64,000 bases of DNA from Kiloniella majae (GCF_002118315.1 NZ_MTSZ01000004.1:290335-354334), one strand, 5' to 3'; shown: positions 1 to 11,374, numbered from the stretch's first letter. Numbers and translations are program-made. The notes: generated by a model from the sequence alone, not told the origin.

Positions 1-297
1 ATGCCGGCTTCCCTGTGTTCAACAGGTGAGCAGAAGGCACTTTTATTATCTATTGTTCTGGCTCATGCCCGGTTGGTGATGTTGGAACGCGGGGCTGCGC
101 CCTTGATGCTATTGGATGAAGTTGTTGCGCACCTTGATGAGAAGCGGCGCAAGAGCCTCTTTGACGAAATACTACACTTGCGTTGTCAGGCCTGGATGAC
201 AGGAACTGATGCCAATGTCTTCACGGACATGGGTGAAAAAGCGCAATATTTAACGATTAAAGACGGGGCCGTACTATTGGCCCACACGGGGGAATAA
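1..297 (+). CDS. recF: DNA replication/repair protein RecF, C-terminal fragment (cut by window edge)
   Basis: This is the last 98 codons of RecF; the reading frame is open to the left edge, so the true start lies outside. RecF is an SMC/ABC-like ATPase that loads RecA at single-strand gaps. Visible here are the ABC signature segment STGEQKALLLSIVLAHA near the start and a Walker B/D-loop region LLDEVVAHLD about 20 residues later, both diagnostic of the RecF C-terminus. The stop is followed after about 35 bases by gyrB, the classic dnaA-dnaN-recF-gyrB order found close to oriC in many bacteria. The identity is secure; only the missing N-terminus is unknown. Confidence 0.95.
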   Translation: MPASLCSTGEQKALLLSIVLAHARLVMLERGAAPLMLLDEVVAHLDEKRRKSLFDEILHLRCQAWMTGTDANVFTDMGEKAQYLTIKDGAVLLAHTGE

Positions 298-2787
<2,490 letters not shown>

Positions 2788-2807
2788 AGCTCATTGTTTG
2801 TAACAAT

Positions 2808-2845
2808 AAAAGGCCGGTGCTTGCATAGTCCCGGCCTTTTATTTT
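2808..2845 (+). terminator. Rho-independent terminator of gyrB
   Basis: A 10-bp perfect stem (AAAAGGCCGG at 2808-2817 with CCGGCCTTTT at 2831-2840) with a 13-base loop is followed by T-rich sequence. It lies 20 bases after the gyrB stop and should end the recF-gyrB transcript before the PBP gene. Confidence 0.85.
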
Positions 2846-2913
2846 AAGAGGTCATCTTCTTGACACTGAGCTGCCACTAGCCTGCCAAATACGAATAGTT
2901 TATCAGTGAAATT

Positions 2914-5046
2914 ATGGCGACGACAAAAAAGACACAAAAAAAAGCATCTAGTGCAAAAGGCGCAGGTCGAGGATCGAAGGCTCTGAAAGCTGATTCGCGT
3001 AAAAGAGTTACAAGCGCGAGCAAAAGATCGACAAAAACGCGCAAAACTGCGCCGGGAAAGAGAAAACCCAAAGCGACGAGCCGGAAAAGAACGGCTAAGC
3101 GCGGACTGTTTAAAACAATGGTTTTGTGGTGCTCTGTTCTGGCAATATGGGGAACCATACTTCTAGGTGGTCTTGTCGCATATTATGCTTGGGATTTGCC
3201 GGATGTTGGTGGCCTGGAACAGGTTTCACGCCGCCCATCTGTCACCCTGATGTCAGATGATGGTATTCGCCTGGCAAGCTATGGTGATGTCTATGGGGAC
3301 GTGCTTGACGTTGATGAGATGTCCCCCTATTTGCCTCAGGCTATTATCGCGATTGAAGACCGTCGTTTTTATGACCATTTTGGCATCGATATTCTAGGTA
3401 TTGCCCGGGCGATGCTGGTAAATATTCGCGCTGGTCGCATGGCACATGGCGGCTCAACTATTACACAACAATTGGCAAAGAACCTCTTTTTAAGTTCCGA
3501 GCGAAGCTTGAAGAGAAAAGTACAGGAAGCTTTGCTTGCCATTTGGTTGGAACAAAAATTTACAAAAAAACAAATTCTTACCCTTTATATGAACAGGGTT
3601 TATTTTGGTGCTGGAACCTATGGTGTCGATGCGGCCTCTCGTATTTACTTTGGCCTGTCGGCACGGAAAGTAGGTTTGTATGAATCGGCGCTTATTGCCG
3701 GTCTTTTAAAAGCGCCTTCACGCTATAATCCCACGAGTAGTGCTGCCAAAGCCGAAACCAGAACGAACCTTGTTCTCCAAGCCATGGTTGACGCCAGATT
3801 TATCACAAGTGAGGAAGCTGCGAAGGCCAAGAAAAACCGCCCGTCCTTAAAGCGGGATACAAACGGTCAGGGTAAGTTTTTTACGGACTGGGTTCTGCGT
3901 CAGGTTGATGAATATATTGGTGGCTATCGTGGGGATATTGTTGTCCACACTACACTGAATACCCGACATCAACGTTTGGCGGAAAAAAACCTTCTCAAGG
4001 CCCTGAAAGATAGTCGTAAAAAGCATCATGTTGAACAAGCAGCTGTTGTCGTAATGTCTAACTACGGGGCTGTAACGGCAATGGTTGGCGGGCGTGATTA
4101 TCGAACCAGTCAATTCAACCGTGTGACGCAGGCTTTACGCCAGCCGGGATCAGCTTTTAAGCCATTTGTTTTCCTCGCGGGTATCGAAAGTGGGTTACGC
4201 CCAGATAGTCGGTTTGTTGATAAACCTATCAAGGTAGGCAAGTGGAAACCTGGAAATTATAAAGGCAAGTATTATGGCGACGTAACTTTGCGGGATGCCT
4301 TTGCCAGATCGATGAATTCTGTTGCTGTACAGGTCTCGGAAAAAGTAGGACGCAAGCAAGTGGCAGAAGTGGCGCATCGACTTGGTATTGAAACTGATCT
4401 GGATACGTCCCCTTCAATAGCCTTGGGTGCATCCGAGGTTACGTTATTAGAGCTTACGGCGGCCTACTCTGTTTTTTCTAATGGGGGGAATGCGGTTTCT
4501 GCTTACGGCATTAAAGAAATCCAAGACCGTAATGGTAACAAGCTCTATCAGCGCACAGGAAGCGGTCTTGGCCGTGTTGTAAAAACACGTAATGTGGCCA
4601 TGATAAATGATATGATGAGTGCGACGGTTGCCTGGGGAACCGGGAAAGCTGCGCAAACAGGCCGTGCCGCTGCCGGGAAGACGGGGACAACGCAGGATTC
4701 AAGAGATGCTCTTTTTGTTGGCTATACACCCTATACTGTCGCAGGTGTGTGGTTTGGAAACGATAATGGTAGTCCGATGAAATCTGTTACAGGCGGGACA
4801 CTTCCGGCCAAGGTATGGGGAAGTCTTGTTCGTGAAATTGAACAAAACAAGCCTGTTGCTGAATTACCAAAAGAATCACCAACGTTACTGGAAGATACTG
4901 TTGAGGAAGCATCTGGATTTCTGGAAAGCCTTTTTGGTCGATTGAAGTCCGATAATAAATCTACTGATGAAGAGAGTAATAATAAGCGTGATAAGAATGA
5001 TTTAGATTACCTCCCATCCAATAGAGGAACTGGTAAATTTAAATGA
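2914..5046 (+). CDS. Class A penicillin-binding protein (PBP1A family), bifunctional transglycosylase/transpeptidase
   Basis: Polymerises and cross-links peptidoglycan in the periplasm while anchored in the inner membrane. The 710 residues start with an extremely Lys/Arg/Ser/Thr-rich cytoplasmic tail of about 65 residues, then one membrane helix at roughly 68-92. The GT51 domain follows with the catalytic Glu148 in EDRRFYDHFG and the motif GGSTITQQLAKNL. The transpeptidase domain has the nucleophile Ser413 in SAFK, the SMN triad at about 470 and Lys589 of KTGTT. The C-terminus is low-complexity and acidic. No strong Shine-Dalgarno precedes ATG 2914. It stands alone between gyrB and a secreted peptidoglycan-binding protein. 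The precise paralogue name (1A or 1C) is not decided here. Confidence 0.93.
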   Translation: MATTKKTQKKASSAKGAGRGSKALKADSRKRVTSASKRSTKTRKTAPGKRKPKATSRKRTAKRGLFKTMVLWCSVLAIWGTILLGGLVAYYAWDLPDVGGLEQVSRRPSVTLMSDDGIRLASYGDVYGDVLDVDEMSPYLPQAIIAIEDRRFYDHFGIDILGIARAMLVNIRAGRMAHGGSTITQQLAKNLFLSSERSLKRKVQEALLAIWLEQKFTKKQILTLYMNRVYFGAGTYGVDAASRIYFGLSARKVGLYESALIAGLLKAPSRYNPTSSAAKAETRTNLVLQAMVDARFITSEEAAKAKKNRPSLKRDTNGQGKFFTDWVLRQVDEYIGGYRGDIVVHTTLNTRHQRLAEKNLLKALKDSRKKHHVEQAAVVVMSNYGAVTAMVGGRDYRTSQFNRVTQALRQPGSAFKPFVFLAGIESGLRPDSRFVDKPIKVGKWKPGNYKGKYYGDVTLRDAFARSMNSVAVQVSEKVGRKQVAEVAHRLGIETDLDTSPSIALGASEVTLLELTAAYSVFSNGGNAVSAYGIKEIQDRNGNKLYQRTGSGLGRVVKTRNVAMINDMMSATVAWGTGKAAQTGRAAAGKTGTTQDSRDALFVGYTPYTVAGVWFGNDNGSPMKSVTGGTLPAKVWGSLVREIEQNKPVAELPKESPTLLEDTVEEASGFLESLFGRLKSDNKSTDEESNNKRDKNDLDYLPSNRGTGKFK

Positions 5047-5190
5047 CTTTCAAATAATCTTTATTCTGAAATGATTCGTTTCCTTCGATTCATAAATTGC
5101 TGCATATTTTCGTCAAATTCCGGTGTTTTACTCAAAAAGGGGGTAAACAGCAGTTAGATAATAAATAACTGTATAGTCGGGAAAGAATGA

Positions 5191-6687
5191 ATGAAAAAAC
5201 TTCAGCGGTTGGTTTTTGCTGGAATAGTTGGTACGGGCCTAAGTTTAAATTTTGTCGCCTTGTCTGCGTCTTTTGATGATGCGATGGCAGCCTTTGATCG
5301 CAGAGACTATGCTGTTGCTTTTCGTGACTTTTCCGAAGTTGCAATGACAGGTAACCGTGATGCCCAGTTTATGTTGGGATATGTTTATTCCAAAGGTTAT
5401 GGAACGACACAGGATTATGTTCAGGCGCACAAATGGTTTAATATTGCGGCATCCCAGGGCGATAGAGAAGCCCGTAGAGCAAGAGATAAATTGACACCCT
5501 TTATGTCAGCGCAACAAATCTCTTTGGCTCAAGAGGAGGCTGCCAATTGGCAGCCTGTGTCCGATAAGCAGACGACTGCGGGAGCAGATATAACATCTGG
5601 AAAACTTGAAACAGTTGAGAAAAAAGATGCCCCACTTATTACGTGGTCTAATCCAAGTCCACCCGAGGCAACCTCTCAAATAGATCTAACACGCGATGAA
5701 AAGCGAGAGCTTCAAAGAAGATTACGGGATGCCGGATATGATCCCGGACCAATTGATGGTCTTCCGGGAGAGCGCACTTTGAGAGCGATCAGATCGTATC
5801 AATCTGATTTTGGACTAGCTGAAGATGGTTTGGTCAGCCGTGAAATTCTGGAAGATTTGAGAAACCGCAACTTTGCTGATTCAGAACTTGAAACAGTCTT
5901 GGATTCACGTTCAGAGGTGCTTGTTAAACAGTTGAGAGAACTGGATAACGATGGGCAAAAATCCCCGTTAACCGGAACGCAATACAAGCAACGAATATCG
6001 GCGTTATTGGCTGATTATGATCGCCCTTGGTCAACCCGTGTCTTGTATGATTCATTTCGTGATGGCGACTTTGCCCTGAATCCGCGTTGGTTTGTTGAAT
6101 CTGGTGATTTTGATGTTGTGAATAGGGAATATCTTTATAGCTCCGTCCCTGTTGCTGAAATAAAATCTACAGAAAAAGATAAAAATGGTGCCGAAGAAAT
6201 CGTTGGTATTTTTTCTAATATTTTTCTGAAAGACAGCGGCAATTCTCAGCGTGAAAAGCAATACAAAGGCTATGCAGAACTTTATAGTGCTGCAGATATA
6301 ACAAACAGTTTTTCTGCCAGAATGAACCTAAATGGTCTTCTTGATAATGGACGTCTGAACTTTGGCGTGTATCAAGGAACGTCGCGCATCAATGGCTATT
6401 CTCTTTCCTACATTACAGGTAAGAACAGCGTGATTACACTAACCCGAACATCATCAGATGGAAAAGCTGTACTGGGGACAGTTAATCTGGAGCAATCATT
6501 GAGCGCAGAAATACACAATGTTGGACTGCGTCGTGATAATCAGGGTAAAATGGAGGTTATTCTCGACGATAAGCTTCTTTTTGAGGCCAAAGATATTTCT
6601 CTGAAAGGTGATTTTGACGGCTTTGTTATCGGAAATCAGGGCGGTAATTTCCGTCTCTACGAAGTTGAAGTTTATTCTGAACAATAG
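5191..6687 (+). CDS. Secreted Sel1-repeat / peptidoglycan-binding / lectin-like protein
   Basis: Predicted exported protein of 498 residues. It has a signal peptide (about 1-28, ending near ALSAS), then Sel1-type helical repeats (about 30-110; e.g. AQFMLGYVYSKGYGTTQDY). A PG_binding_1-like domain occupies about 165-225 (KRELQRRLRDAGYDPGPIDG, ERTLRAIRSYQ). The last about 215 residues are beta-rich and resemble a concanavalin/LamG-like fold (FGVYQGTSRINGYSLSY, GFVIGNQGGNFRLYEVEVY). ATG 5191 is preceded by GGGAAAG at 5179-5185. The domains suggest a periplasmic cell-wall-associated scaffold next to the PBP gene. No catalytic motif is visible and no specific function can be assigned; the lectin-like assignment is by pattern only. 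Confidence 0.72.
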   Translation: MKKLQRLVFAGIVGTGLSLNFVALSASFDDAMAAFDRRDYAVAFRDFSEVAMTGNRDAQFMLGYVYSKGYGTTQDYVQAHKWFNIAASQGDREARRARDKLTPFMSAQQISLAQEEAANWQPVSDKQTTAGADITSGKLETVEKKDAPLITWSNPSPPEATSQIDLTRDEKRELQRRLRDAGYDPGPIDGLPGERTLRAIRSYQSDFGLAEDGLVSREILEDLRNRNFADSELETVLDSRSEVLVKQLRELDNDGQKSPLTGTQYKQRISALLADYDRPWSTRVLYDSFRDGDFALNPRWFVESGDFDVVNREYLYSSVPVAEIKSTEKDKNGAEEIVGIFSNIFLKDSGNSQREKQYKGYAELYSAADITNSFSARMNLNGLLDNGRLNFGVYQGTSRINGYSLSYITGKNSVITLTRTSSDGKAVLGTVNLEQSLSAEIHNVGLRRDNQGKMEVILDDKLLFEAKDISLKGDFDGFVIGNQGGNFRLYEVEVYSEQ

Positions 6688-6705
6688 AGAATATGGTGTT
6701 TTCGT

Positions 6706-7422
6706 TTATCCATAGGACATAAGTTGATTGCCGTTGAGCTTTAGCCATTTTTGAGATGTTTTTCTGGCATCTGTTAATTGATCGACAAGTGCCCAGAATG
6801 CTGGGCTATGGTTCATATGTTCTAAATGAGCAACTTCATGGGCGACCACATAATCAAGGACTTCTTCGGGTGAAAAGATAAGACGCCAGGAAAAGTTCAG
6901 GTTGCTTTTTGTTGAGCAGCTCCCCCACCGGCTTGTGGTATCTTTGATGCGGATAGCAGCGATTTTTTTATCAATCTTTGCTGCTTTTTCCTGTGCACGC
7001 AGATCAATTTCATAGCGAACTTGTCTTTTCAGGAAATCCCGAACTCTTCGCGGTAAATGTTCTGTGTGAGATTTAATATAAAGTTGATTAGCTTCCAGCC
7101 AGGCAGCTCCTTTTTGAGAATGCGTTTTGGTGCCTGGCTCTATTCTGACAATTTTATGGTGACGTCCGAGAATGGGAATATTTGCGCCATCTTCATAGGA
7201 AACAGGAGCTGTTTGCTTATCAAGACGATCCGCAATCCAGTTTTTTTGTCTTTCAACAAAGTCCAATATATCTGCGAAGGGATAGTTGGGCGGGCAAACA
7301 ACTTTAACGGCTGCTTTTCCCGCAACTAATCTCAGAGAAAGCTTTTTTGAGGTCGGGTGGGGTTGAACAATAACCTCAAGCTTTTGCCCCTGAATATCTA
7401 GATATGTGCTTTTCTGGGTCAT
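6706..7422 (-). CDS. YgjP/DUF45-type zinc metallopeptidase domain protein
   Basis: A 238-residue protein of the YgjP-like metallopeptidase family (gluzincin-type fold related to SprT). The zinc site is visible near the C-terminus as HEVAHLEHMNHSPAFW, giving HExxH plus a third His. TTSRWGSCSTKSNLNFSWRL immediately before it is the other family signature. The N-terminal half is beta-rich and typical of the family. Family members are conserved in bacteria but their substrates are poorly known. The gene converges on the preceding secreted protein with only 18 bases between stops. Confidence 0.85.
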   Translation of the reverse strand: MTQKSTYLDIQGQKLEVIVQPHPTSKKLSLRLVAGKAAVKVVCPPNYPFADILDFVERQKNWIADRLDKQTAPVSYEDGANIPILGRHHKIVRIEPGTKTHSQKGAAWLEANQLYIKSHTEHLPRRVRDFLKRQVRYEIDLRAQEKAAKIDKKIAAIRIKDTTSRWGSCSTKSNLNFSWRLIFSPEEVLDYVVAHEVAHLEHMNHSPAFWALVDQLTDARKTSQKWLKLNGNQLMSYG

Positions 7423-7583
7423 TGGGGCAGATTATCTGCCCGCCAGAAAGCCTGCAAGCCAGAAAAAATCTTAGAGAAAACGTAAACTAAATGGTTTTAA
7501 AATTGATAGCATTTTCAGGGGGATCAATGTTCTTAGTGTTAAATTTATCCCGTTGATCTTCGGTGCTCTGCTTTTGTCTCGGA

Positions 7584-7621
7584 CTTCTAATTACGGAATA
7601 GGAAATTTCCATAATTAGAAG
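7584..7621. repeat. Long AT-rich inverted repeat between SCO1 and YgjP genes
   Basis: CTTCTAATTA at 7584-7593 pairs with TAATTAGAAG at 7612-7621, and GGAA at 7595-7598 pairs with TTCC at 7607-7610. This gives a 15-position stem with one mismatch and an 8-base loop. It lies 20 bases beyond the SCO1 stop codon (minus strand). There is no T-run, so it is a transcript-end stabilising hairpin or weak terminator rather than a canonical terminator. Confidence 0.5.
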
Positions 7622-7641
7622 CCAAAAATGATCGAGCAGAT

Positions 7642-8259
7642 TTATTTGGACAAGATTTCAATCAGGGAAGCGGCCATTTTATCTGATTCAGTTCCGTGAC
7701 CATAGTGTTTGGCATAAAGGCCATCAGGGCCAATCAGATAGGTAATGGACGAATGGTCCATTAGATATTCATTGGATTCTTCGCTTTCGGTTTTTTGATA
7801 AAACACGCGATAAGCTTTTGCCGCTGCTGAAATTTGTTCTGTTGTTCCGGTCAAGCCAACCATTGTGGGGTAAAAGTTTTCCACATAATCGTTCATGGCA
7901 GAAACCGTATCGCGTTCCGGATCAACGGTAATAAAAACAGGTGTTATTTTCTTGGCAAGTTCCGGATCTTTTTCTTCAACAATATCCATTGCCCCTGATA
8001 GCAAAGTCAGGGATGTCGGACAGACGTCAGGACAATAGGTATACCCAAAGTAAATAAGCATGTACTTACCGAGGAAGTCCTTTTCTGTAACGGCTTTGCC
8101 AGTATGGTCGACCATGTTGAAAGGTCCGCCGATGAGAGCCCCGGATTGGTTAGAGGCGGGTTTTTGGTCGAAAACCTTCATTCCGATAAAGGCTGCAGCA
8201 GCAACAATTAAAGCAATGCAGAGGACAAAAATTGAACGTGCAATAAAACTTTTGGGCAT
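7642..8259 (-). CDS. SCO1/SenC family copper chaperone
   Basis: Membrane-anchored thioredoxin-fold protein that delivers copper to the CuA site of cytochrome oxidase or acts in redox signalling. Of 205 residues, about 8-28 form an N-terminal anchor helix. The copper ligands are the two Cys of the CPDVC motif (about 80-84) and the distal His in MDHSSITYLIGPDG (about 168). Length and motif spacing are normal for the family. In some alphaproteobacteria senC sits between regB and regA; here the RegB/RegA pair is 15 kb away and lacks a senC gene. Confidence 0.9.
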   Translation of the reverse strand: MPKSFIARSIFVLCIALIVAAAAFIGMKVFDQKPASNQSGALIGGPFNMVDHTGKAVTEKDFLGKYMLIYFGYTYCPDVCPTSLTLLSGAMDIVEEKDPELAKKITPVFITVDPERDTVSAMNDYVENFYPTMVGLTGTTEQISAAAKAYRVFYQKTESEESNEYLMDHSSITYLIGPDGLYAKHYGHGTESDKMAASLIEILSK

Positions 8260-8562
8260 AAGGTTTGGCTCGCGAGAAAAAGATTAATAATCACCTCTAT
8301 GTTTAATGTGAATAGTGGGGGATGACAATAACCCCACCCGATCACAATTAAGAGAAAGGTTGCGGCATAATCGCCCACTTGGAGTATCATTCATAAAGAC
8401 AAAGTGGCCATTTTCAACGGACTAAATTCTTTCTCGCCTTGAAAAAGGCACGTTTCCCCCTTAAAGAATTAGATCTATTTCAAGAAGTGAGGCTCTGTCT
8501 GATTATGACAGGGCTTTGCTTATGATTTTCTTCCATTGGGTTAAGCGACGGAATTTAAACTT
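8260..8562. other. 303-base divergent intergenic region
   Basis: Separates the SCO1 gene (left, minus) from the EI24-like gene (right, plus), so it should hold both promoters. It contains two small inverted repeats: GTGGGG 8315-8320 with CCCCAC 8332-8337, and CTGTC with GACAG around 8495-8511. I see no coding potential and no confident regulator site. Confidence 0.4.
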
Positions 8563-9270
8563 ATGTTCAGCGATCTTTCAAAAGCATTTGGTCAAACAGG
8601 CGACCCGGCTTTCAGAAAAGTGTTTTTTATCTCTACCGCTATCTCGCTGGTAATCTTTGCACTTCTGTGGGGCTTAGCAGGATATGGCGTCAGCTTTTTG
8701 GACGGATTGATTGCGAGTTGGGCTGAATCTGACGGATGGTTTACTGATACACTTGTAACTGTAGCTGAGGCCGTTTCTTGGCTTGGTGTTGCAGCTCTAA
8801 GTTTAATACTCTTTCCGTCAGTTATGTTGATTATTCTTCCCTTTTTTCTAGAGGACATTGCAAAGGCTGTTGAGGCAAAATTCTATCCGGAGCTTGGGGA
8901 AGGTCGTCAACCTCCAATCGGAGAGACGATTCTGGGGTCCATATCCTTCGTTGGCGTAACTATCCTTGTGAATATTATCGCTTTGCCTCTTTATATCCTT
9001 TTTCTGTTTATCCCTCCTTTGAACTTTGTCCTTTTCTACTTGATCAACGGATATCTACTTGGTCGCGAATATTTTGAGATGGTTGCTCAGCGTAGAATGG
9101 TTCTGAAGGATGCTAAAGTAATGCGGAAGGCGAATTCAGGAAAAGTACTGATGTCTGGTTTCTTCCTCGCATTCTTGCTGACAGTGCCAATTCTGAATAT
9201 TGCGATGCCAATCTGGGCGACGGCTTTTATGCTTCATCGTTTTGAACGAATTCGCAGAGCTGTTGCGTAG
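8563..9270 (+). CDS. EI24/CysZ-like integral membrane protein
   Basis: A 235-residue protein with four or more hydrophobic helices (about 22-42, 62-95, 125-160, 195-220). It matches the EI24 domain family (formerly DUF540), which includes the sulfate permease CysZ. Recognisable are the first helix after a short amphipathic N-terminus, FFLEDIAKAVEAKFYPEL, and the late YLINGYLLGREYFEMVAQRR typical of the family. Alphaproteobacterial members are often annotated CysZ-like, but sulfate transport is not shown here: no sulfur genes are adjacent. It is the first gene of a closely spaced plus-strand run (lipoprotein, DUF2244, CobD-like). Confidence 0.8.
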   Translation: MFSDLSKAFGQTGDPAFRKVFFISTAISLVIFALLWGLAGYGVSFLDGLIASWAESDGWFTDTLVTVAEAVSWLGVAALSLILFPSVMLIILPFFLEDIAKAVEAKFYPELGEGRQPPIGETILGSISFVGVTILVNIIALPLYILFLFIPPLNFVLFYLINGYLLGREYFEMVAQRRMVLKDAKVMRKANSGKVLMSGFFLAFLLTVPILNIAMPIWATAFMLHRFERIRRAVA

Positions 9271-9280
9271 TTAGAAACGA

Positions 9281-9766
9281 ATGCCTAATTGCAAAAAAAT
9301 TCTGACTCTCATTATCTTAGCTATAGCACTAAGTGCTTGTGGGAATGCCACTAAGCGGAAAGTGGTGATTGTTGGTTCGGAGTCACAGGTTTCCCAAAAG
9401 GCTGGGAATACTGAAAAGAACACTGAGGAATCAAAGGTAGAGACCGAGGCAGGCGATGATGAGGCGCAGCCTGAAGAACTGGCGGCATTGACCTATGATG
9501 CTGCACCTTTAGAGCGTGATGTGAACGATGATCCCAAGCAGCTTTTGGGAATTGATACTGAAGCACTGACAGGATTACTGGGGACCCCGTCGCTTATCAG
9601 AAAAGAAAGCCCTGCGGAGATCTGGCAATATAATGCGAAGAACTGTGTTTTGGATCTCGTTCTTTATGATGCGGTGACATCTTATGTTGAGGCGCGGGAT
9701 GATCAGGTTAGGCCAATGGATAACCGTACATGCCTGCGTCGGCTACTTTTGTCGAAACAGCCGTAA
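9281..9766 (+). CDS. Conserved hypothetical lipoprotein
   Basis: 161 residues with a lipoprotein signal: hydrophobic LTLIILAIALSAC with lipobox LSAC, so Cys20 should be lipidated. A charged, Glu-rich linker (about 35-75) follows. The small C-terminal domain contains LLGIDTEALTGLLGTPSLIR and ESPAEIWQYNAKNCVLDLVL, with two further Cys (NC and TC) that could form a disulfide. The GTP...E.WQY...C pattern recalls small periplasmic lipoproteins of alphaproteobacteria. The function is unknown to me. It starts 10 bases after the EI24-like gene, so co-transcription is likely. Confidence 0.75.
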   Translation: MPNCKKILTLIILAIALSACGNATKRKVVIVGSESQVSQKAGNTEKNTEESKVETEAGDDEAQPEELAALTYDAAPLERDVNDDPKQLLGIDTEALTGLLGTPSLIRKESPAEIWQYNAKNCVLDLVLYDAVTSYVEARDDQVRPMDNRTCLRRLLLSKQP

Positions 9767-9878
9767 ACTGTAGTCATTTCTTTGGTCGCATATTCTTGTC
9801 AGACATTTTGATGGGATATTTCTGGCAAAACCATTAAGCTCTATAATTATGGCTTGGTTTTATCCGGGATGAAGTTCC

Positions 9879-10376
9879 ATGTTGAGTTTGGAAGGTTCAG
9901 TTCCTCGTACTGAAAATCTTCTTTTTAATGCTGTGTTACGCCCTAACAGAAGCCTGAGTAAAAAGGGCTTTAAGATTTTAATGGGCTTTATCCTTTGTAT
10001 TATCTTTATAAGCAGTCTTGGTTTCTTGTTGGCTGGCGCATGGCCAGTTCTGGGTTTTCTGGGACTTGATGTAGCTCTTGTCTATTTTGCCTTTCGTTTC
10101 AGTTACCGATCTGGTGGACAATATGAATTGGTCCAAATAACTGCGGATGAGATGCTTGTGACAACGGTTAATCCCTGGGGACAGAAAAGATCTTTTTCTT
10201 TTCAACCCTACTGGTTAAAGGTGTCTTTGGAAGAACAAGACGAGGAAAATTCCCTGATTGTTAGCTCACACGGTCGCTCGGTTTCTCTTGGTCGTTTTTT
10301 AGCGCCTGTCGAGCGAAAGGAACTTGCAGATAAACTTGTTTCCGTGCTCAATCGTATCAAACAAAATCAATTATAA
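9879..10376 (+). CDS. DUF2244 domain-containing membrane protein
   Basis: 165 residues. The arrangement is typical of DUF2244: a short N-terminus with RTENLLFNAVLRPNRSLS, two adjacent transmembrane helices (about 37-75), the motif YRSGGQYELVQITADEML, and a C-terminal soluble part with SHGRSVSLGRFL and a basic helix. DUF2244 proteins are found near respiratory or envelope genes in alphaproteobacteria but have no established activity. The next gene starts 20 bases downstream. Confidence 0.85.
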   Translation: MLSLEGSVPRTENLLFNAVLRPNRSLSKKGFKILMGFILCIIFISSLGFLLAGAWPVLGFLGLDVALVYFAFRFSYRSGGQYELVQITADEMLVTTVNPWGQKRSFSFQPYWLKVSLEEQDEENSLIVSSHGRSVSLGRFLAPVERKELADKLVSVLNRIKQNQL

Positions 10377-10396
10377 CGCGCCAAGAGGAATTATTT

Positions 10397-11338
10397 GTGC
10401 CGGGTGTCTATGGTTCCGCAGAGCCACTGTTTCTTTTACTCTTTGCTTTGGGCATTGAGGCTTTATACGGGGGCGTGCTTTTCCTTGAAAAGTGGTCGCC
10501 CAAACCGCGTCGTTTGTTGGCGGGAATAATTGTACGGTTTGATCGACTTCTAAACGAGTCTTCATCTTCGCCTGTCATAACTGCAGTTACAGGTGGACTG
10601 AGTTGCATCTTGTTGATCACTTTGGCCGTTATCGCAGGTTTTGGCATTTCCTTGATCAGCTTAAATGCTCCATTTCTCTGGTTGATTGAGGTTTTTGTAA
10701 TTGCTTTTTGCCTGGATTACAGAAACCAGCAGGTTCGCATGCGAAAGGTGCGTAAGGCCCTGGCATTAAAAAGTTATATTACTGTGCGGGGTGAGCTCTA
10801 TCCGTTGGTTTCATCTCTGTTCCGCCCCAGAGATCTTGAAAAATTATCCGAAAGTCAGTTGGCGGCAGCTTGTGTCGGGGGAATGGCGCGTGGTTTTGTC
10901 GAAGGCTTTATTACGCCAGCTTTTTGGTATGCCTTACTTGGGCTTCCCGGGCTTTTGGCTCAACAGGCGGTTTTCCAAGGTGCGCAGTTTTATAAACAAC
11001 GATATTTACAGGCACCTCAGGAAAAACATTTCAGTCAGATGTATTTTATACTCGAGCGAATTTTTGTTGTTGTTCCGGATGCGTTGGCAGCACTGATGTT
11101 TATTTTCTCTACACTCTTCATTCCGAAAACATCCTTCTCGCAAGCATTTTTAAGGTGCTGGAGAGGCAAGCATATGGCTGATGCTGCGCTTGGTGGTGCT
11201 TTGCAACTGGACTTGTCTCGCCCGAGTGAGACCAACTGGCGACAGGAACTGGAGCGGGGCAACATGATTGTGTTGATTGCGGGGATTATGGCTATTGGGC
11301 TTATCGCAAGCGCTATTCTGGCTCGTTTTGCTTTTTAA
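10397..11338 (+). CDS. Divergent CobD/CbiB (or AmpE-like) family membrane protein
   Basis: 313 residues with multiple membrane helices. It matches the CobD/CbiB family (adenosylcobinamide-phosphate synthase) in overall order: an N-terminal hydrophobic region, RGFVEGFITPAFWYALLGLP in place of the usual ENxADGxxxPLFWYAxxGxP, and a C-terminal membrane segment. The normally conserved NTxDSMxGY and DDxxNxxPARLT segments are poorly preserved (AVFQGAQFYKQRYL; ERIFVVVPDALAAL). It may therefore be a non-cobalamin paralogue, as AmpE is. The start is GTG 10397 with AAGAGGAA at 10383-10390. Genuine cobalamin genes (cobS, cobT) lie 9 kb away, not adjacent. Confidence 0.65.
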   Translation: MPGVYGSAEPLFLLLFALGIEALYGGVLFLEKWSPKPRRLLAGIIVRFDRLLNESSSSPVITAVTGGLSCILLITLAVIAGFGISLISLNAPFLWLIEVFVIAFCLDYRNQQVRMRKVRKALALKSYITVRGELYPLVSSLFRPRDLEKLSESQLAAACVGGMARGFVEGFITPAFWYALLGLPGLLAQQAVFQGAQFYKQRYLQAPQEKHFSQMYFILERIFVVVPDALAALMFIFSTLFIPKTSFSQAFLRCWRGKHMADAALGGALQLDLSRPSETNWRQELERGNMIVLIAGIMAIGLIASAILARFAF

Positions 11339-11347
11339 ATAAAGAAA

Positions 11348-11374
11348 CCTGCCCAGATTATTTATCCAGGCAGG
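11348..11374. terminator. Hairpin between convergent genes
   Basis: CCTGCC 11348-11353 pairs with GGCAGG 11369-11374 just after the CobD-like stop. The gene on the other strand ends at 11456. It lacks a clear T-run, so it is a probable but weak bidirectional terminator. Confidence 0.4.
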
